From Tubulanus polymorphus (taxonomy: Eukaryota > Nemertea > Palaeonemertea > Tubulaniformes > Tubulanidae): a stretch of 64,000 nucleotides of DNA. The position numbers and the translations under genes were made by a program. The notes under the pieces are model-generated. The model was not told where the DNA came from. It was given only the letters and a program-made list of their open reading frames with translations, and ran no database searches. The stretch spans positions 5,625,001 to 5,689,000 of the forward strand of contig NC_134031.1 in assembly GCF_964204645.1 (NCBI RefSeq), in the 5' to 3' direction. This document shows, piece after piece, positions 47,101-52,900 of this stretch; positions within the stretch are counted from its first letter, which is position 1; each line of letters starts with the position of its first letter.

Positions 47101-47395
47101 GACAACGGACCCTATTCAAAATACATTCAATGCATCTCCATACTCCGGTACCGCTACGTACGATAACCACTGAGTAGTGAAAGTATTACATGGAGCCAAT
47201 AGATGGATTTGCTAATCTTTAATCGCTCATAACTTCCGAACCGATCAACAAATTTCGAAAATCTCGAGGCTTCCTTAAAACACGACGTTTATATTTTCCA
47301 CACATACCTTCATCGGCGAGTGTCAAAACGAGTAAATTAGTTAAAATCCAATATAATCCGAGAGCGGTATTCCAAAGCGTGCTATCCTTCGCCAT
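2108..47395 (-). CDS. Eph: Eph receptor tyrosine kinase, partial gene (exons 1-12, 3' end off the left edge)
   Basis: Receptor tyrosine kinase for membrane-bound ephrins, acting at the plasma membrane in contact-dependent guidance and boundary signalling (family knowledge). Twelve exons join in one frame: 88, 71, 670, 156, 181, 134, 206, 176, 62, 144, 186 and 62 nt, total 2136 nt or 712 codons. Every junction has a GT donor and AG acceptor, and phases agree throughout (1,0,1,1,2,1,0,2,1,1,1,0). Domain order is signal peptide (1-28), ephrin-binding domain (about 30-205), cysteine-rich/EGF-like region (206-328), FN3-1 (330-430), FN3-2 (434-525), transmembrane helix (535-558), juxtamembrane YVDP and YEDP tyrosines (596, 602), and kinase N-lobe from about 620 with glycine loop 628-635, VAIK lysine 653, alpha-C glutamate 670 and gatekeeper threonine 699. 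The rest of the kinase and the C-terminus are outside the window. I cannot assign it to class A or B; invertebrates often have a single Eph. Confidence 0.97.
2170..3628 (-). other. Eph intron 11
   Basis: 1459 bases. No coding or RNA feature was seen apart from the GGTGGCCACC-end repeat at 3357-3600. GC-richer sequence at 2220-2460 has no open frame of note. Confidence 0.7.
3357..3600. mobile_element. GGTGGCCACC-end repeat, partial
   Basis: Begins CAGGGTGGCCACC and has repeated TTCCCTGA(C/T)TT blocks near 3530-3595 as in the other two copies, but the middle is different. It stops about 30 bases from the donor of Eph exon 11. Confidence 0.45.
3629..3814 (-). CDS. Eph: Eph exon 11: kinase N-lobe
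   Basis: 186 nt, residues 630-691. It continues the glycine loop (GEFGDVC, 630-636), then VAIKTLKPG with catalytic Lys653, and [12 protein letters not shown] with Glu670 of the alpha-C helix, and ends LEGVVTK. All of these are typical Eph motifs. The usual DHPNV/I after GQF is replaced by EDANV, so the HPN motif of the alpha-C/beta-4 loop is altered (see findings). The acceptor is caatcttcag and the donor is gtaagtcg. Exit phase is 1. Confidence 0.97.
3815..4404 (-). other. Eph intron 10
   Basis: 590 bases holding the 149-bp piggyBac-like MITE. Just upstream, at 4061-4088, is a CTAACAACTTAAGATCAGTC fragment of the fold-back family. Confidence 0.7.
4198..4346. mobile_element. piggyBac-like MITE, copy 1
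   Basis: 149 bp flanked on both sides by TTAA (4194-4197 and 4347-4350). Ends are inverted: CCTTTTCAGTG at left and CACTGAAAAGG at right. A nested near-palindrome, ACACTGCAGTGCGGTGTA at 4214-4231, is repeated in inverted form at 4253-4271. The TTAA target and CCTTTT-type ends are those of piggyBac superfamily elements. No coding capacity. Confidence 0.8.
4405..4548 (-). CDS. Eph: Eph exon 10: juxtamembrane tyrosines and start of kinase
   Basis: 144 nt, residues 582-629. It encodes [10 protein letters not shown], then [19 protein letters not shown] and [17 protein letters not shown]. Tyr596 (YVDP) and Tyr602 (YEDP) are the two conserved juxtamembrane autophosphorylation sites that control Eph kinase activity and recruit SH2 proteins (family knowledge). 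The exon stops after the first glycines of the nucleotide loop, in phase 1, as in vertebrate Eph genes. A longer open frame in another register here is not used. Confidence 0.97.
5399..5412 (-). promoter_or_regulatory. CTCF-like motif
   Basis: On minus it reads CCACCAGGTGGTGC, one base off the conserved CTCF core CCASYAGRKGGCRS. It pairs in divergent orientation with the site at 5470-5483. The central CACCTG is also an E-box. Confidence 0.4.
5470..5483 (+). promoter_or_regulatory. CTCF-like motif
   Basis: Reads CCACCAGGTGGCGT, 13 of 14 positions of the CTCF core CCASYAGRKGGCRS. It lies 57 bases from a second such motif pointing the other way, in Eph intron 9. Confidence 0.45.
6288..6495. mobile_element. 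Fold-back MITE with a 50-bp perfect palindrome
   Basis: 208 bp bounded by GGGGCCGGTTGCATAGTCAT at left and ATGACTGTGCAACTGGCCCC at right. Bases 6321-6370 are the exact reverse complement of 6373-6422, with only CA between them, so half the element is one hairpin. The rest repeats CTTAAGACCAGTCT blocks. A simpler relative lies at 31370-31502. In Eph intron 9. Confidence 0.85.
7150..7438. mobile_element. Inverted-repeat element (TAATGTAGAGAG ends)
   Basis: 289 bp with ends TAATGTAGAGAGAATCCCAC and the inverse near 7438. A second inverted pair lies inside: GTCATCTTCAGGAATACTGA near 7240 against AAAATCAGTATTCCTGAAGA near 7329. A partial relative with GAGAGAATCCCACAATAAAA and GTCATCTTCAGGAATACCGA is at about 32819-32945. 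No coding capacity. In Eph intron 9. Confidence 0.7.
7647..7662 (+). repeat. (GAT)n microsatellite
   Basis: Five GAT units in Eph intron 9. Confidence 0.8.
10514..10560. repeat. Perfect 16-bp hairpin
   Basis: TTCATAAAACTGGATC at 10514-10529 is exactly complementary to 10545-10560, with a 15-base loop. Pairing extends a few bases with T runs against A runs. In Eph intron 9, about 400 bases past exon 9. Confidence 0.75.
10969..11030 (-). CDS. Eph: Eph exon 9: short juxtamembrane exon
   Basis: 62 nt, residues 561-581, encoding [21 protein letters not shown]. It was found by phase logic: exon 8 leaves two bases and exon 10 needs one, so the missing exon must be 2 modulo 3 in length. This block has a long pyrimidine tract ending gtattttag, a strong gtaagt donor, the right length and one open frame. 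Its DNLQYTN-M resembles the DKLQHYTSGHM stretch of vertebrate EphB proteins just after the membrane. It is too short to appear as an ordinary open frame. Several weaker alternatives were rejected. Confidence 0.85.
11031..11640 (-). other. Eph intron 8
   Basis: 610 bases. Only the CTCF-like motif at 11591-11604 is noted. Confidence 0.7.
11591..11604 (-). promoter_or_regulatory. CTCF-like motif
   Basis: On minus it reads ACACCAGATGGCGC, 13 of 14 positions of the CTCF core. It lies about 36 bases into Eph intron 8. Confidence 0.4.
11641..11816 (-). CDS. Eph: Eph exon 8: end of FN3-2 and transmembrane helix
   Basis: 176 nt, residues 503-560. [20 protein letters not shown] is the Eph FN3-2 G strand (family: QVRARTxAGYGxFSxxxxF). 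It is followed by a short linker with QAADSTP and then the hydrophobic span 535-558 ([20 protein letters not shown] and on to FIF), with TR as the stop-transfer start. Donor gtaagc follows CGAAG; reading through would give an immediate in-frame stop, so splicing is required. Exit phase is 2. Confidence 0.95.
11817..14354 (-). other. Eph intron 7
   Basis: 2538 bases. It contains the 14044-14327 MITE. The remainder has short random frames only. Confidence 0.7.
14044..14327. mobile_element. MITE with CAGGGTGGCCACC-like ends
   Basis: 284 bp from CAGGGTGTGGCCA to CAGTGGCCACC. It contains TTCCCTGATTTTTCC, TGATTACACAAAATTA and GATTTTTCTGATTCCTGAGT. Related copies lie at 3357-3600 and 44416-44606. 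It ends 28 bases before the donor side of Eph exon 7. Confidence 0.65.
14355..14560 (-). CDS. Eph: Eph exon 7: fibronectin type III domain 2, first part
   Basis: 206 nt, residues 434-502. It begins [12 protein letters not shown] and includes [12 protein letters not shown] and [15 protein letters not shown], the FN3-2 strands preceding the conserved VRA or IRY motif. Asn492 (NLT) is a possible glycosylation site. The acceptor is ttatttctag, the donor is gtaagg, and exit phase is 0, directly before the codons for IRYKTKNG in exon 8. Confidence 0.94.
16440..16660. repeat. Dispersed GGCCxxxCCAAATT repeat, copy 1
   Basis: Shares long blocks with 18480-18700: ACCAAAAATGT, CCGAGCCAAATTCT against CCAGAGCCAAATCT, GTCAAATTATTGC, GCAACTGGTTC, GAGTGAGTGGTTT and GCGCTCTCTAATT. 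Both sit in Eph intron 6 in the same orientation, about 2 kb apart. No coding sense was found; element type unknown. Confidence 0.65.
17526..17940 (-). mobile_element. TTGACGCCGTAAAAA-end MITE, full copy
   Basis: About 415 bp with imperfect inverted ends: AAAGATTTTTTGACGCCGTA at left and the inverse of AAAGTTTATTGACG at right. Internal landmarks shared with copies elsewhere are GATATTGTCGA-like, AACCAGTCTAGCCCCGA and GATGATGTAGTGCACAT (all read on minus). It has no open frame. In Eph intron 6. Confidence 0.72.
18480..18700. repeat. Dispersed GGCCxxxCCAAATT repeat, copy 2
   Basis: Second copy of the 16440-16660 repeat. It is flanked by further TTTGGCCC/GGGCCAAA motifs (18427-18490 and 18635-18690), which can pair with each other, so the unit may be a larger inverted-repeat element starting near 18300. 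Confidence 0.6.
19221..19525. mobile_element. hAT-like MITE, copy A (CAGTGTTCTCC ends)
   Basis: 305 bp, one of four related copies. The right end GGAGAACACTG is intact; the left end is decayed (CAGCATTTTCC). The shared core includes CATCCGCCCCTCTGAAAATC, GGGGGATCGAAAGCCTTGCT and CTTTAAAATTCCAGCATATG. Flanks GGTTCAAA and GGTTCAGG share six of eight bases, as expected for a decayed 8-bp target duplication of a hAT element. In Eph intron 6. Confidence 0.7.
20164..20297 (-). CDS. Eph: Eph exon 6: second half of fibronectin type III domain 1
   Basis: 134 nt, residues 389-433. It encodes [20 protein letters not shown], the F and G strands of an FN3 fold with the LxPxxxYxVxxxAxN signature, and ends FTTDAGT. 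The CG left by exon 5 plus the first base gives arginine. Exit phase is 1. A 392-base intron filled mostly by a MITE separates it from exon 5. Confidence 0.95.
20298..20689 (-). other. Eph intron 5
   Basis: 392 bases, about 69% of it hAT-like MITE copy B. The shortest intron in the gene. Confidence 0.85.
20354..20624. mobile_element. hAT-like MITE, copy B inside 392-bp intron 5
   Basis: 271 bp. The left end CAGTGTTCTCC is intact and the right end reads GGTGAACGCTG. It shares CAAAAGCCTTG, CAGCAGCCACGACGTCA and CTTTAAAATTCCA with the other copies. It makes up about 69% of Eph intron 5, leaving 56 bases to the exon 6 acceptor side and 65 bases to the exon 5 donor side. No clean target duplication; only ACATG is shared by the two flanks. 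Confidence 0.7.
20690..20870 (-). CDS. Eph: Eph exon 5: first half of fibronectin type III domain 1
   Basis: 181 nt, residues 329-388. It begins [11 protein letters not shown], the usual Eph boundary between the EGF-like region and FN3-1 (family: RPPSAPRN), and includes [17 protein letters not shown] and AYTPAM. Asn336 (NLT) and Asn386 (NHT) are possible N-glycosylation sites. The acceptor lies after a run of T and the donor is gtaagtag. Exit phase is 2. Confidence 0.95.
23248..23261 (+). promoter_or_regulatory. CTCF-like motif
   Basis: Reads CCACCAGATGGCGT, 13 of 14 positions of the CTCF core. Convergent with the site at 23415-23428. About 250 bases past the donor of Eph exon 4. Confidence 0.45.
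23415..23428 (-). promoter_or_regulatory. CTCF-like motif
   Basis: On minus it reads ACACCAGGTGGCAG, 13 of 14 positions of the CTCF core. It lies 85 bases past Eph exon 4 and faces the site at 23248. Confidence 0.4.
23513..23668 (-). CDS. Eph: Eph exon 4: EGF-like part of cysteine-rich region
   Basis: 156 nt, residues 277-328. It encodes [20 protein letters not shown], then NSHAP and [11 protein letters not shown], ending SPCT. The spacing C-x13-C-x2-C and the NSHxxxxxSxxCxC pattern are the Eph EGF-like signature (the family has CPPHSHTxxEGSxxCxCxxxxFR). Entry and exit are both phase 1. The acceptor has a run of T before aag and the donor is gtaagt. Confidence 0.93.
25161..25193 (+). repeat. 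(ATTATC)n microsatellite
   Basis: Three perfect ATTATC units followed by ATTATTATT. Simple repeat in Eph intron 3. Confidence 0.85.
26728..27012. mobile_element. piggyBac-like MITE, copy 2 (decayed, inverted)
   Basis: About 285 bp related to the element at 4198-4346 but in reverse orientation. It begins CTTTCAGCACTGACTGATTA, includes the shared segment TAATTTGAAAATTTTCAAAT, and ends with ACACCGCATTACGGTGTAAA and CACTGAAA. It carries three copies of the ACACxGCAxTGCGGTGTA block in alternating orientation. A TTAA is visible close to the left end only; boundaries are approximate. Confidence 0.65.
27210..27224 (+). repeat. (CT)n microsatellite
   Basis: Seven CT units in Eph intron 3; a similar run is at 19829-19843. 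Confidence 0.8.
27486..27793 (+). mobile_element. TTGACGCC-end MITE, decayed copy in intron 3
   Basis: Starts AAATTCATCGACGCCTTGAA and ends GTGTCAAAAAAGATTCG, matching the inverted ends of the 17526-17940 element. It shares ATATTGACGATGTACTAGTG and GCATACTAGGTATCAATGTA with it. Shorter, with internal deletion. Confidence 0.6.
28597..28952. mobile_element. MITE with GGGCGGAT-type ends, diverged copy
   Basis: Begins GGGCGGATCCAGATA and ends TAAGTCTGCCCC, imperfect inverted ends. It shares TTTTTCAGGGCAC with the 34405-34679 element. Boundaries are approximate. In Eph intron 3. Confidence 0.5.
30008..30268. mobile_element. piggyBac-like MITE, copy 3
   Basis: 261 bp bounded by TTAA at 30004-30007 and 30269-30272. 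Ends are CCATTTCAGTG and CACTGAAAGGA. Inside are CACGGTGCAGTGTA near 30090, CACTGCATCGCAATGTGGTG near 30190 and ACACCGCACTGCGGTGTA near 30237. It ends only about 50 bases past the 3' side of Eph exon 3, inside intron 3. Confidence 0.75.
30322..30991 (-). CDS. Eph: Eph exon 3: ephrin-binding domain and start of cysteine-rich region
   Basis: 670 nt, residues 54-276, starting WQEASFNMG after a caaatttcag acceptor and ending at a gtaagt donor in phase 1. It holds nearly the whole jellyroll ligand-binding domain: NWLRTPFI (81-88), [13 protein letters not shown] (95-107), [11 protein letters not shown] (119-129), [24 protein letters not shown] (in part, 181-204). Cysteines 72 and 191, and 107 and 119, match the two conserved disulfides of the family. 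After residue 205 the sushi-like part follows with cysteines in CxPAFMPAT-type spacing. The plus strand carries a 183-codon open frame here that is only the shadow of this exon. Confidence 0.97.
30992..32609 (-). other. Eph intron 2
   Basis: 1618 bases. It contains the 133-bp fold-back MITE. Nothing else supported. Confidence 0.7.
31370..31502. mobile_element. Fold-back MITE, short form
   Basis: 133 bp with ends GGGGCCAGTTGCACAGTTGT and CATGACTGTGCAACAGGCCC plus C. The middle reads GACTGGTCTTAAGTTGTTAG and TAGAACTAAGTTGGTCTTAG, the same unit that appears twice, inverted, in the 208-bp copy. In Eph intron 2. This may be the ancestral form from which the palindromic copy arose. Confidence 0.8.
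32610..32680 (-). CDS. Eph: Eph exon 2: start of ephrin-binding domain
   Basis: 71 nt, residues 30-53. It encodes [20 protein letters not shown], the first strand of the Eph ligand-binding domain (family pattern E-VxLLDTxxxxGxLxWxxYP). Acceptor is ttttatag and donor is gtaagtgc. Entry phase is 1 and exit phase is 0. A short second exon between the signal peptide and the large ligand-binding exon is also how vertebrate Eph genes are organised. Confidence 0.93.
32819..32945. mobile_element. Partial relative of the 7150-7438 element
   Basis: Shares GAGAGAATCCCACAATAA at its left and GTAGTCATCTTCAGGAATAC near 32917 with the longer element. Only one half is present. Confidence 0.55.
33290..33730 (+). 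mobile_element. 5'-truncated non-LTR (LINE) retrotransposon tail
   Basis: Positions 33294-33476 encode a C-terminal reverse transcriptase fragment containing [20 protein letters not shown] followed by FKKCLTNYL and a stop. The pattern WNSLPxxLKxSxSxxxFKxxLxxYL is the usual end of CR1/Jockey-like reverse transcriptases. In-frame stops directly upstream show that the rest is missing. A 3' UTR of about 250 bases follows, ending in AT-rich sequence with AATAAA-like signals near 33710. It lies in the flank of exon 2, opposite to the Eph gene. It is a dead fragment. Confidence 0.7.
34405..34679. mobile_element. MITE with GGGCGGATCTAGG ends
   Basis: 275 bp with inverted ends GGGCGGATCTAGG and CCTAAATCCGCCC. 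Inside are TTTTCAGGGCACGTTC and GGGTACACCCC. Related pieces occur at 28597-28952 and 49654-49908. No open frame and no clear target duplication. Confidence 0.7.
35927..36048 (+). repeat. Short tandem repeat, about 34-bp unit, four copies
   Basis: Units start AACGATTTTCCCAAAGCTTT or close variants (AACAATTTTCACAAAGCTTT, AATGATTTTCACATGATCTC). The last two units are most alike. No gene is associated; it lies in intron 1. Confidence 0.7.
37747..37765 (+). repeat. (AT)n microsatellite
   Basis: About 19 bases of alternating TA. Simple repeat in Eph intron 1. Confidence 0.85.
38764..39052. mobile_element. hAT-like MITE, copy C
   Basis: 289 bp in Eph intron 1. Ends are CAGTGTTCTCC and CGAATAACACTG. 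The core carries GGGCGTCACCCCTTTTGTTT, GGGGGATCGAAAGCCTTGCT and CTTTAAAATTCCAGCATACG. AGAGAAGACC lies directly left of the element and recurs about 20 bases past the right end, so the right border may have gained bases after insertion. Confidence 0.7.
40973..41254. mobile_element. hAT-like MITE, copy D
   Basis: 282 bp in Eph intron 1. The left end is CAGTGTTTTCT and the right end is GGAAAACATCG, both decayed from CAGTGTTCTCC. The core matches the other three copies: GGGGCGGTCACCCCTTTCAT, CCCTTTGAAAATCAGCAACC, CGTCGAAAGCCTGGCT and AATTCCAGCATATGGAAAAC. Confidence 0.68.
42009..42046. repeat. Perfect 18-bp palindrome with 2-base spacer
   Basis: CAAAAATACATAAAGAGG, then AA, then its exact reverse complement. 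The spacer is too short for a microRNA-type loop, so this is a DNA palindrome. In Eph intron 1. Confidence 0.8.
43491..43605 (+). repeat. Degenerate TTAGGG-type array
   Basis: About 115 bases of GGGTTAGGGT-like units. A longer period is visible: TTAGGG-rich blocks of about 24 bases each ending in GGTGAGGC, repeated four times. This resembles an interstitial telomere-like tract of the TTAGGG type found in most non-arthropod animals. In Eph intron 1. Confidence 0.8.
44416..44606. mobile_element. GGTGGCCAC-end MITE, copy in intron 1
   Basis: Starts AAGGTGGCCACTTTCC and shares ATTTACAAATTCCCTGATTT, ATGATTACACAAAATT, CATGAATCGCATGATAAAAA and TAGATTTTTCTGATTC with the 14044-14327 element. The right end is poorly defined. 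Confidence 0.55.
47308..47395 (-). CDS. Eph: Eph exon 1: start codon and signal peptide
   Basis: Residues 1-29. ATG at 47395 begins MAKDSTLW and is followed by a hydrophobic core ([17 protein letters not shown]) typical of a secretory signal peptide. The exon ends in GATGAAG before the strong donor gtatgtg, in phase 1. The leftover G joins TT of exon 2 to make valine, giving the Eph-typical opening VVLLDTT. This is the first in-frame ATG that supplies a signal peptide. The 5' UTR and transcription start were not located; no clear TATA box is seen upstream. Confidence 0.9.
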
Positions 47396-49653
47396 CGTTT
47401 CTCTGTATCTGAACGTCGACGCGCTCTGGCGGCTGATGTCTGAACTATATTCTAAGCAGAACAGCGAAAGTATGCGCCCTCATTAGCAGGACGATTCGCG
47501 CGAATGAAGTGGAGAAGAATGTATACTGTTCACCAAACGCTCGGGGACGCTCGGTCTAGAATTAGACAAATAAAAGGACGTATTGCCGTGGGCGGGACTA
47601 GATATAGATTAGCATAAATGAGTGCGAATGAATGAGCAATTGCCGATTTCTAATATTTTACAACTTTCGCACCATAAAACCCGGCTAAATTGACTATCTT
47701 CTCAGCCAGGAATTTGTCAATTAAGTTGTGTTTCGAAAGAAGCTCAGAAGCGGCAATTTACAATCGAATTATTAATTCCCAAAGGGACAGTGAAAACACC
47801 TGTAAACACCAAGAGTCAATTTAGCTAGGTTTTATTTCTGGGTAGTAACCCAACTAAAACGTGTTTTCGACCGATAAAACATGAAATAGTGAAAGCGTTT
47901 GTCGAACCGAATCGTGTATAGGCACAAGGCGTTGAATAAGATAAAAAATCAAGCGAAACGAAACAAATTTCTGCATCCAGTCTGCGGAGTCCGACCAGAA
48001 CGGATGAATTTAGCGAAAACCATTCTTGGTAAATTGCTCGCATCCTATTCTTGACGGTTGATACAAAACAGCAACAAAGCGTGAAGCGACGCGGTAAATA
48101 AAGATCGCCGTTGATTTTCATAATGAATTCAGTCCGTGATTTCGACCGCAAAATGAACCGGGCCCAAATCCGCTAAACAAGCCCGATCATTGTACAGGAT
48201 ACGTAGGCTACCAATACCGATTTTCGTTTATGCTAAAAATCGATGAAAACAGACTCCAATATTCAACAATACAACTGTGAATTTATGCTAATCTCGCTGT
48301 TTAGTTATTATTCGAAATTTAACGCCTGCACTCATCTGTAAATTCAATCAATGTAATGAAGAAATGAGCATAGGACATGCTGGTCACATTTTGACCTCTG
48401 ATCCACTCGACCACTGGGTTTTGTTTGCTGCGTTCATTGTAGCGCTATTTTCTCAATGGCAGGTTATTCTTTGCGTGCAATTATTCCGTCGTTTTTTGCG
48501 AGCTCCCATCGATAACAATAACCCGTATCACGTTTCCGTTAATGTCCCGTCATTTTGAGACCAACGCTTACAGTTCATTGAAATTAATAGCGAGTAGGGC
48601 TTTCAAATACCAGGTCAACCGCATTCCGCAAGTTCTTTGAACTGTATTTTACTGGCAAAATTGGCCTTCATCATTTAGATTTTCAATGGTCATGGAAACA
48701 TTATACCTGCTTATCACGTATGTGGTTTACTTGTCAAATGTCCAATGCTTTTGACGACTGACTCATAAATAACCCAAAAAATCAACACGTTTTTCATATG
48801 GTTTTCTATTCCTTCCATTTTGTTATGATTCAAAAACTCACTGAACATTCAGTTTTAAAAATATTTACACGCCGTCCTAACTCAAACATCATTCGTTTAA
48901 AAAATTTTGAAGGGCGACATTTTCTAAAAGTTAAAAATGTCCATTTTTGTTTCTGCCTTTCAAAGGACTATGACTGGATATACGCTATAGGCAGTTGTGT
49001 TCACACACTTAATTTAGTAATTATTTAATAACCGTCATAAATTCAATATGCTACGAAAATATTTTCATAACTGATTGAAGATTGAATGAGCTTTTGTCGG
49101 CAGCGGGTTGGTTGTGGTGTACCAGCCGGTATTCCCGCGGACAAGAACGGACCGGTAGCCTTTAAGATTCCTATTCAAACCAGGAGCCGGGAGCTTTCAT
49201 CCGTATAAGGAATAAAGCATTGCTCAATCGCTAAAGCAATAGGAGTAATTAACTAATGAGTGGTTAAACAATTAATCCGGTTAATTAAGCCGCGGGATTA
49301 GCGCGCAATAGTGTGACATGCTCACCGTATTTAAATTAAAAGGATGACGTATACGGACATGTACCCGGTGTTAGGAATTGACGAGAACGGTATTAACAAT
49401 AGATAGGCCCGCTGGGTACGTTTTCTGGGATTACTATAAAACCCCGCGATTATGTCACACATATCCGAGACTTTTTCACACCTGTTTTTAAAGGCGCACC
49501 GAGGGTGGCACATTACCGTTCGGTAATTAGCAACACCGGATGTATCAACGTGCCCGCGATGTTAATCTCTACCCACGGTTTTAAGTATTGTCGCCTGATA
49601 TTCAAAGGGCTTCAAATAGTTTCGATGTTTTTGATTTATGAGATAAAATCCAT

Positions 49654-49908
49654 GGGTGGATCTAAGGTCTTATTACGGGAGGGGTACACCCCCAAAATAA
49701 AGAGCACATCATATGATTAAAATGGTACCCCGAAAGAAAGCTCACCGCAAAACATTAACCCATTTTTGGAACAACAGAGGACAAGCTTATGAATTCAAAC
49801 ATTTTGGGATATGTCTGTTTAATATTTTTCACTTTCCCATGAAATTTCAGGGCCACCATACACTTTTAAAGGGGTGCGTTAATCCCTGCACCCTCATTTG
49901 ATCCCCCC
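49654..49908. mobile_element. MITE with GGGTGGAT-type ends, diverged copy
   Basis: Begins GGGTGGATCTAAGG, carries GGGGTACACCCCC near 49681 and GAAATTTCAGGGCCACC near 49843, and ends TTTGATCCCCC. Same layout as the 34405-34679 element. In the 5' flank of Eph. Confidence 0.5.
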
Positions 49909-52900
49909 TGAATTCGCTTGATTAGCATAGGCAGAAGAAGTCTAAAGCCGAATGCTTTTTTCGTCTTGAAGACATCAAGGGTCGGGTGGGTCGCGTGAAC
50001 AAGCCAATTCGCTTTGATTCCACTTTTCAAAGCTATCCCCGCGAGAACTAACCAATTTAGCATTGATAACGACAATTCGAAATATCGATATTTACGCGCA
50101 TCATTTTGAAGAGCAATTCGCAGTCGAATTGTTCGAGTCTTTTCAACGGTTCTCGACTCAGATCGGTATAATTACTAACAAGAGATCCGAGATCGTACGC
50201 GCTCGCATTCACACTTCGTTTCTAATAGCTGTCGAGTTTTTGTGACATTGTTTGTAGCGATTCTCGCCGTCCATCCTCAAAATAACTCGAGTGTTTATTG
50301 CCAAACACTTTACACCATTCGCATTACGCAATCCCCTAATAAACTACGTATCTTCTTTCCAGGAGTGGCTGCGTTGCCAGGGTCATTAGATCCACGTCTA
50401 TTATAGGATCACTTGATGGGATTTGCCTGGATGAGGTATGCCCACTTTTGGTTCTAAATCTTTTTCGAATTGCGATCAACATTGAAAAATAAGTCCTTTT
50501 GGAAGCCATTTGCAAACAAATTCGAAATGCTCAACAATTGAAATTGACTGCGAATCAAGTATATATAGTCTGCATGTTTTTCAAAATCTTAAAATAGGGG
50601 ATTGCCCCTCAAAGTTATTTGATAGGTCAATCAGGGAAGTGTGATGAGTCATCACAATTCCCTGGGTCAATCAATTTTGAAGTTTAGATATAGCGAGATG
50701 ATCGATTGGAATCTGACATGGTTTTATTTTTTTTCATGGTGTTCTTTCTACCAAAATGGATGTTTGAATAAATGTAAAGACCACGTTTGCATTTCTTTAT
50801 TAATAGAAATTACGATTTGAAAATACATTAATATTTCATCTCATAGACGAGAACCGCTCCTGGAGGTCCAGGAATTTACAGACGAAAGACATAATTAGAA
50901 GGGGATGGGGAAACTTTAATAAATAACCAAGCTATACTTTTAACGAACTGCCCATAGGGCTTATATTAATTATTGACCCTCGAGCTCACGATTGACCATG
51001 GTTACCGGTCATCGTTTTCTCAATGCGCCCATATTTGCCCAGAAGGCCCAATTTGCGTATTGACATTGATATAATACTAGCTACGATCGGAGACGTGTAT
51101 ATTCTATTGTCGGTGGTTATTTCCTTATCCCGCGGCTAAACTAAATTTGTTTCCTCAAATCCTCGTGGCAAACATTTATCTCGCGTATTCTCCATATTGT
51201 TAGGTATTGTCTATCGGTTAGGCATCTCATTGTATCGCCGCAGAACGGCGTTCCGTTTTAGAATTACCAACTTTTAATCTTCATTGTAAATACTGTACGC
51301 GTTAAACCGAGTCCCACTTGATGTAACTAAGGTATCGATCAGATAATAATTGCGGGCCGTCAACAACTTTTGTCTTCGGTCTCGTGGACAATGGGATTTG
51401 GGATATAGGGATGAGCGGTGGTTACCGGGCTTCCTTTTAACTTCCGAAATGACCAACGCTTCTCTTTCTTGCATCATTCCGGTCCAAAATTGGAGACAAT
51501 TTGCGATTTTGGAGATTCTAACTCCAACGTTATTACAACATAGACCCCCACGAAGTAGAGATCCTATTAACTGTGGCTGGATTTGGCTATTCCTCAAAAT
51601 GGACCTCTATTAGTATTATTGGTATTCGGTGTCACCACTATTTGCCCTTATTTCAGAAAACAAATTTAAGCCCGAATAGAATATTACGTAAGATATGAAA
51701 TTCAGTTCATTTCTAAATACACGGCAAACAGCAAATGGAAAATTTGATGTGTAACGTGCATTAGCTGTGTACACATTATTTCCGTGCGACAGTCATCTTT
51801 AACTCGGAATTAACTTCGCTTTTCACAATAAGGACAATATATCTGTCAACACGAAGTGGGCTGCACCGTAGGTGCGTTGGAACATATGGTCTGCAAGTCC
51901 ACTCGGTTCCGCCGAGCGAAACATTCAAGTGGCATCCTACAGAGGGTCTGATTGTCCCTTGTACGTAGTTGCGTGTTATATGGCTCTCGATTCTTAATCA
52001 CAGTTACTTTTCATTATTTTCTGTACAACGAGAACCCCGCGCCGGTACAACGTTGTCATGGAAAATCACAGTGACTCTTGAGAAACATTTATTGTCTATA
52101 CATATACTATGGGTCTTATTTGGTCACTTGAAGCAGAGAAGGTCAAGAGTCTTCTTTGCAAATTTTCTGGTCGATAAAACATTATGCAAGTTTGACCAGA
52201 CAAAATGCATTGACGTAAATAAAACACTTATTTCGCACGGTTTTGCGATTTTCGTGTCTGAATGTCGAAAAACCATTAGACCGCAAAGGCGGTATATAAA
52301 ATATCTTATTTTGCATTCTGCTAATACGGATGGCGACCAGATTTGAGTTTATTTGTTAATTAGCGACAAGATACGACTCGCTTTCCGCTATTGTTTGAAC
52401 AACTCTTCTCATAAATGATATCTCGTATTTGTACACTCCGACTTACACAAGTATTAATATCGTGGAGTAGGTATATTGCTCATGGAGGAGACGTATAAGC
52501 CGGTTCGGAAGTATTAGGCCGGTCCTCGAATTGGTCACTTCTAACCTCGTTGACAACTCTTGACGGTTGATACCGTAGACAAGACGTCTCCGAAATCTGT
52601 TTACAGAATTTCTGTCTAATCAGTTTTACGCGGAGTAATAAGTATTTAACCAAATAGCTTATCCGTCATCAAAGACCGATGAATATCTATGTGAAAATGA
52701 CATAATCATTTCCATGTTGTGTATAATATGTTTGAAGAACGATTACATACATATGATATGAATCTATTATGAAACCGGATAGGAGTTCAATGGGACGACA
52801 TTTCAACGTTTCGCGCTTTGTCATCATTTACTCTAAAACGATGAGTTTTTGTCGTTTTTGAATCCATGCTATCATCAATATTACTTCATTTTTTCCATTT

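Larger units (their letters stand above)
32681..47307 (-). other. Eph intron 1
   Basis: 14,627 bases, the longest intron. It contains the LINE tail, GGGCGGAT and GGTGGCCAC MITEs, hAT-like copies C and D, the 34-bp tandem repeat, the TTAGGG-like array and the 18-bp palindrome. GC-rich patches at 38040-38440 and 43930-45140 lack any recognised protein motif. Long first introns often hold enhancers, but I see no specific proof. Confidence 0.6.

Noticed and set aside
51969-52346. 125-codon plus frame upstream of Eph
   Set aside because: No recognisable domain, no splice context, and composition like the surrounding non-coding DNA.
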